From the NCBI RefSeq assembly GCF_000716445.1, contig NZ_JNWK01000034.1, positions 1 to 64,000 of the forward strand: a DNA stretch of 64,000 bases, in the 5' to 3' direction. This DNA comes from Streptomyces wedmorensis (lineage in GTDB: Bacteria > Actinomycetota > Actinomycetes > Streptomycetales > Streptomycetaceae). This document shows, in pieces, positions 62,469 through 64,000 of the stretch. The notes beneath the pieces are model-generated. The model made no database searches. It had not been told where the DNA came from and was given only the letters and a program-made list of their open reading frames with translations. How positions within the stretch are numbered: the first letter of the stretch is position 1; every line of letters starts with the position of its first letter. Position numbers and translations under genes: made by a program.

Positions 62469-63676
62469 ACCCGCTCCTCGTCGCTCGCGCCCACGGGCAG
62501 TTCCGCCCGGACCCGCCACGTCTTCCGGCCCCCGTCGTCCGTGACCGGACCCGCCTCGAATTCTCCGTCGAGCAGCGCCACCCGTTCCCGCATCCCCACC
62601 AGGCCGGCCCCCGAACCGGGCGCGGTCGGGCCGGGGCGCTCCCCGTACGGGCTCGTCACCCGGATCCACAGCGCGCCCGGGTCCTGGCCGAGGGCCACCC
62701 GCACCTCGCCGGGCGCCGCGTGCTTGAGCGCGTTCGTCAGGGACTCCTGCACGATGCGGTACGCGGCCAGCTCCACCGGCGCCGGGAGCGCGGCCGGGCT
62801 CTGCCGCGTGTCGTCGAGGACGAGGACGAGGCCGCTCGGCCCGGCGTTGGCCGCGGACTGGGCCACCAGCGCGTCCAGACCGGCGAGCGTCGGCGCCGCG
62901 GCCGGTTCCGTGTCCGCGCCGCTGTCGCGCAGCAGCCCGATGAGCCGACGCATCTCGGCGAGGCCCTCGACGCTGTTCTCCCGGATCACGGTCAGCGCCT
63001 GCCGGGTGGTGGCCGGCTCGTCGAGCGAGAGCGCGGCCGTGGAGTGGATCGCGATGGCGGACAGGTGGTTCGCCACCATGTCGTGCAGCTCGCGCGCCAT
63101 CCGGGACCGCTCGGCCACCACGGCCTGCGTCCGGTCCATCTCGGCGAGGAGCGCGGTCTGCTCCGCGCGCAGCCGGGCCGCCTCCGCGGCCTCCCGGTGG
63201 TTGCGCACGATGGAGCCGGTCACCGCGGGCATGAAGGAGATCATGCCCGTGATCACTCCGATGAGCAGGGCGATCGCGTTCTGCCACCAGACGAGGAAGC
63301 CGACCGTCACGGCGACCGTGATCAGTCCGGTGCTGTACGGGACACGGCGGGCGAGGGAGGGCGAGCCGTACACGACGGCCGCGTAGACGATGTCCGTGAA
63401 CATCAGGACCGTCAGCAGGTTCCCGTTGGTGAACTGGTCCGCGACCAGCGCGAGCGTCCCGACGATCAGCGCCGTATGCGGCAGGGTCCGCCGCAGCGCC
63501 TCCATCGAGGCCATCACCGCGAGCGGCACCAGCGCCGCCCACCGCTGGTCGAGGACGCGGTCGCCCGTCGTGTACAGCCCGAAGGACCAGAGGAGCACGC
63601 CGCAGGCGAGTCCAGAGAGGGCGATGAACAGGTCGAGGCGGTGCGGTCGGGGGAGTGTCACGTACTCATCCAACAC
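62465..63676 (-). CDS. chiS: Sensor histidine kinase (ChiS-like)
   Basis: The protein is 403 aa. Five or six N-terminal membrane helices (about 17-165) are followed by a HisKA_3 dimerisation domain with the phospho-His in MARELHDMVANHLSAI at about 215. A HATPase domain follows (VQESLTNALKHA, GAGLVGMRERVALLDG). No extracellular sensor domain is evident. It is partner of the adjacent response regulator. Confidence 0.88.
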   Translation of the reverse strand: MLDEYVTLPRPHRLDLFIALSGLACGVLLWSFGLYTTGDRVLDQRWAALVPLAVMASMEALRRTLPHTALIVGTLALVADQFTNGNLLTVLMFTDIVYAAVVYGSPSLARRVPYSTGLITVAVTVGFLVWWQNAIALLIGVITGMISFMPAVTGSIVRNHREAAEAARLRAEQTALLAEMDRTQAVVAERSRMARELHDMVANHLSAIAIHSTAALSLDEPATTRQALTVIRENSVEGLAEMRRLIGLLRDSGADTEPAAAPTLAGLDALVAQSAANAGPSGLVLVLDDTRQSPAALPAPVELAAYRIVQESLTNALKHAAPGEVRVALGQDPGALWIRVTSPYGERPGPTAPGSGAGLVGMRERVALLDGEFEAGPVTDDGGRKTWRVRAELPVGASDEERV

Positions 63677-63813
63677 GCCCGTACCTGCCCCGACCTCCTC
63701 GTCCGGGCCGATCCGTCCCTCCGTCGAAGGATGTAGGCGTACTTCGTCACCGGCGACGACGAACGCGGCCGGATCCCACGGGACGCTGAGGGGGAACGGA
63801 AAGGGGAACCGTC

Positions 63814-64000
63814 GTGATCGTCACGCTGATCGTCGTCTGCGAGGTCGGCTTCTGGGTCCTGCTCGCCGCCGGACTCGGTGCCCGCTACCTGCTACGGATG
63901 CCCGGACTGGGCATGGCTCTGCTGCTCTGCGAGCCGCTCCTGGAGATCCTGCTTCTCGTCGTCACCGCGATGGACCTCAAGAACGGCGCGGAACCGGCCT
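63814..64000 (+). CDS. Partial membrane protein at right edge
   Basis: The GTG at 63814 has AAAGGGGAA upstream. The 62 visible residues are strongly hydrophobic, with two segments (VTLIVVCEVGFWVLLAAGLG and GMALLLCEPLLEILLLVVTA). It is divergent from the kinase gene. The family cannot be decided from this fragment. Confidence 0.65.
   Translation, partial: MIVTLIVVCEVGFWVLLAAGLGARYLLRMPGLGMALLLCEPLLEILLLVVTAMDLKNGAEPA

Noticed and set aside
61815..63542. A single 575-residue fusion of kinase and regulator
   Set aside because: The open frame runs through in the regulator phase, but the kinase is encoded in another phase (62465-63676) with all motifs. They are two genes overlapping by four bases.

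Overview
The window is very GC-rich Streptomyces-type DNA: GTG/TTG starts, strong G+C third-position bias, and the conserved actinobacterial gene order lysA-hom-thrC-thrB-rho-LCP-rpmE-prfA-prmC-tsaC-PTP-glyA-wecA-atpIBEFHAGDC-DUF2550-chitinase-two-component system. I infer a Streptomyces chromosome; the species cannot be read from the sequence.

Layout. (1) 1-1553: 3' end of a secreted multidomain sugar-binding/dehydrogenase-like protein. (2) 1554-2713: a graveyard of broken mobile DNA: an IS1380-type transposase start, an IS3-type orfA/orfB remnant lacking most catalytic residues, and the C-terminal third of a tyrosine integrase. (3) 2950-33747: two complete actinomycete integrative and conjugative elements (AICEs) in direct tandem. 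They are bounded by three copies of an identical 44-bp direct repeat (2950-2993, 16078-16121, 33704-33747), which is the 3' part of a tRNA-Arg(CCG) gene. The only complete tRNA copy is at 33706-33777 on the minus strand. The distal element ('element A', 2950-16121) has RepSA-type replication, a TraSA-like translocase, Spd proteins, Xis and Int. The tRNA-proximal element ('element B', 16078-33747) has a different replication gene (DnaB-N/DUF3987 type) next to an iteron-like origin candidate, a larger TraB-like translocase, a Pif-like Nudix/XRE pair, Xis and Int. The integrase remnant at 2345-2713 sits where a third element would end, so the array once had at least three members. (4) 33938-64000: ordinary chromosome.

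Both AICEs follow one plan. An ATPase+HNH pair resembling the Septu (PtuA/PtuB) anti-phage system lies at the left end, followed by GntR-type regulation, transfer genes including a GGDEF (c-di-GMP synthase-like) protein, replication, xis-int, one single-gene cargo slot (a NERD-domain protein in A, a DUF4231/SLATT-like membrane protein in B), a strong hairpin and the att core. The Septu-like and DUF4231 regions are visibly more A+T-rich than the backbone, which suggests swappable defence cargo carried in two fixed slots.

The chromosomal part carries the aspartate-family branch (lysA, hom, thrC, thrB), transcription termination factor Rho, cell-envelope genes (LCP, wecA), translation-termination and tRNA-modification genes (rpmE, prfA, prmC, tsaC), the complete F1Fo ATP synthase operon ending in a strong hairpin, and a secreted family-18 chitinase. 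The chitinase promoter carries two DasR/chi-type repeats, and the divergent-function ChiR/ChiS-like pair lies beside it. Notable oddities there are a low-molecular-weight phosphatase homologue with Ser in place of the catalytic Cys, an ArgS-like protein without catalytic domain beside the tRNA-Arg locus, and a very long Gln/Gly/Arg-rich insertion in Rho.
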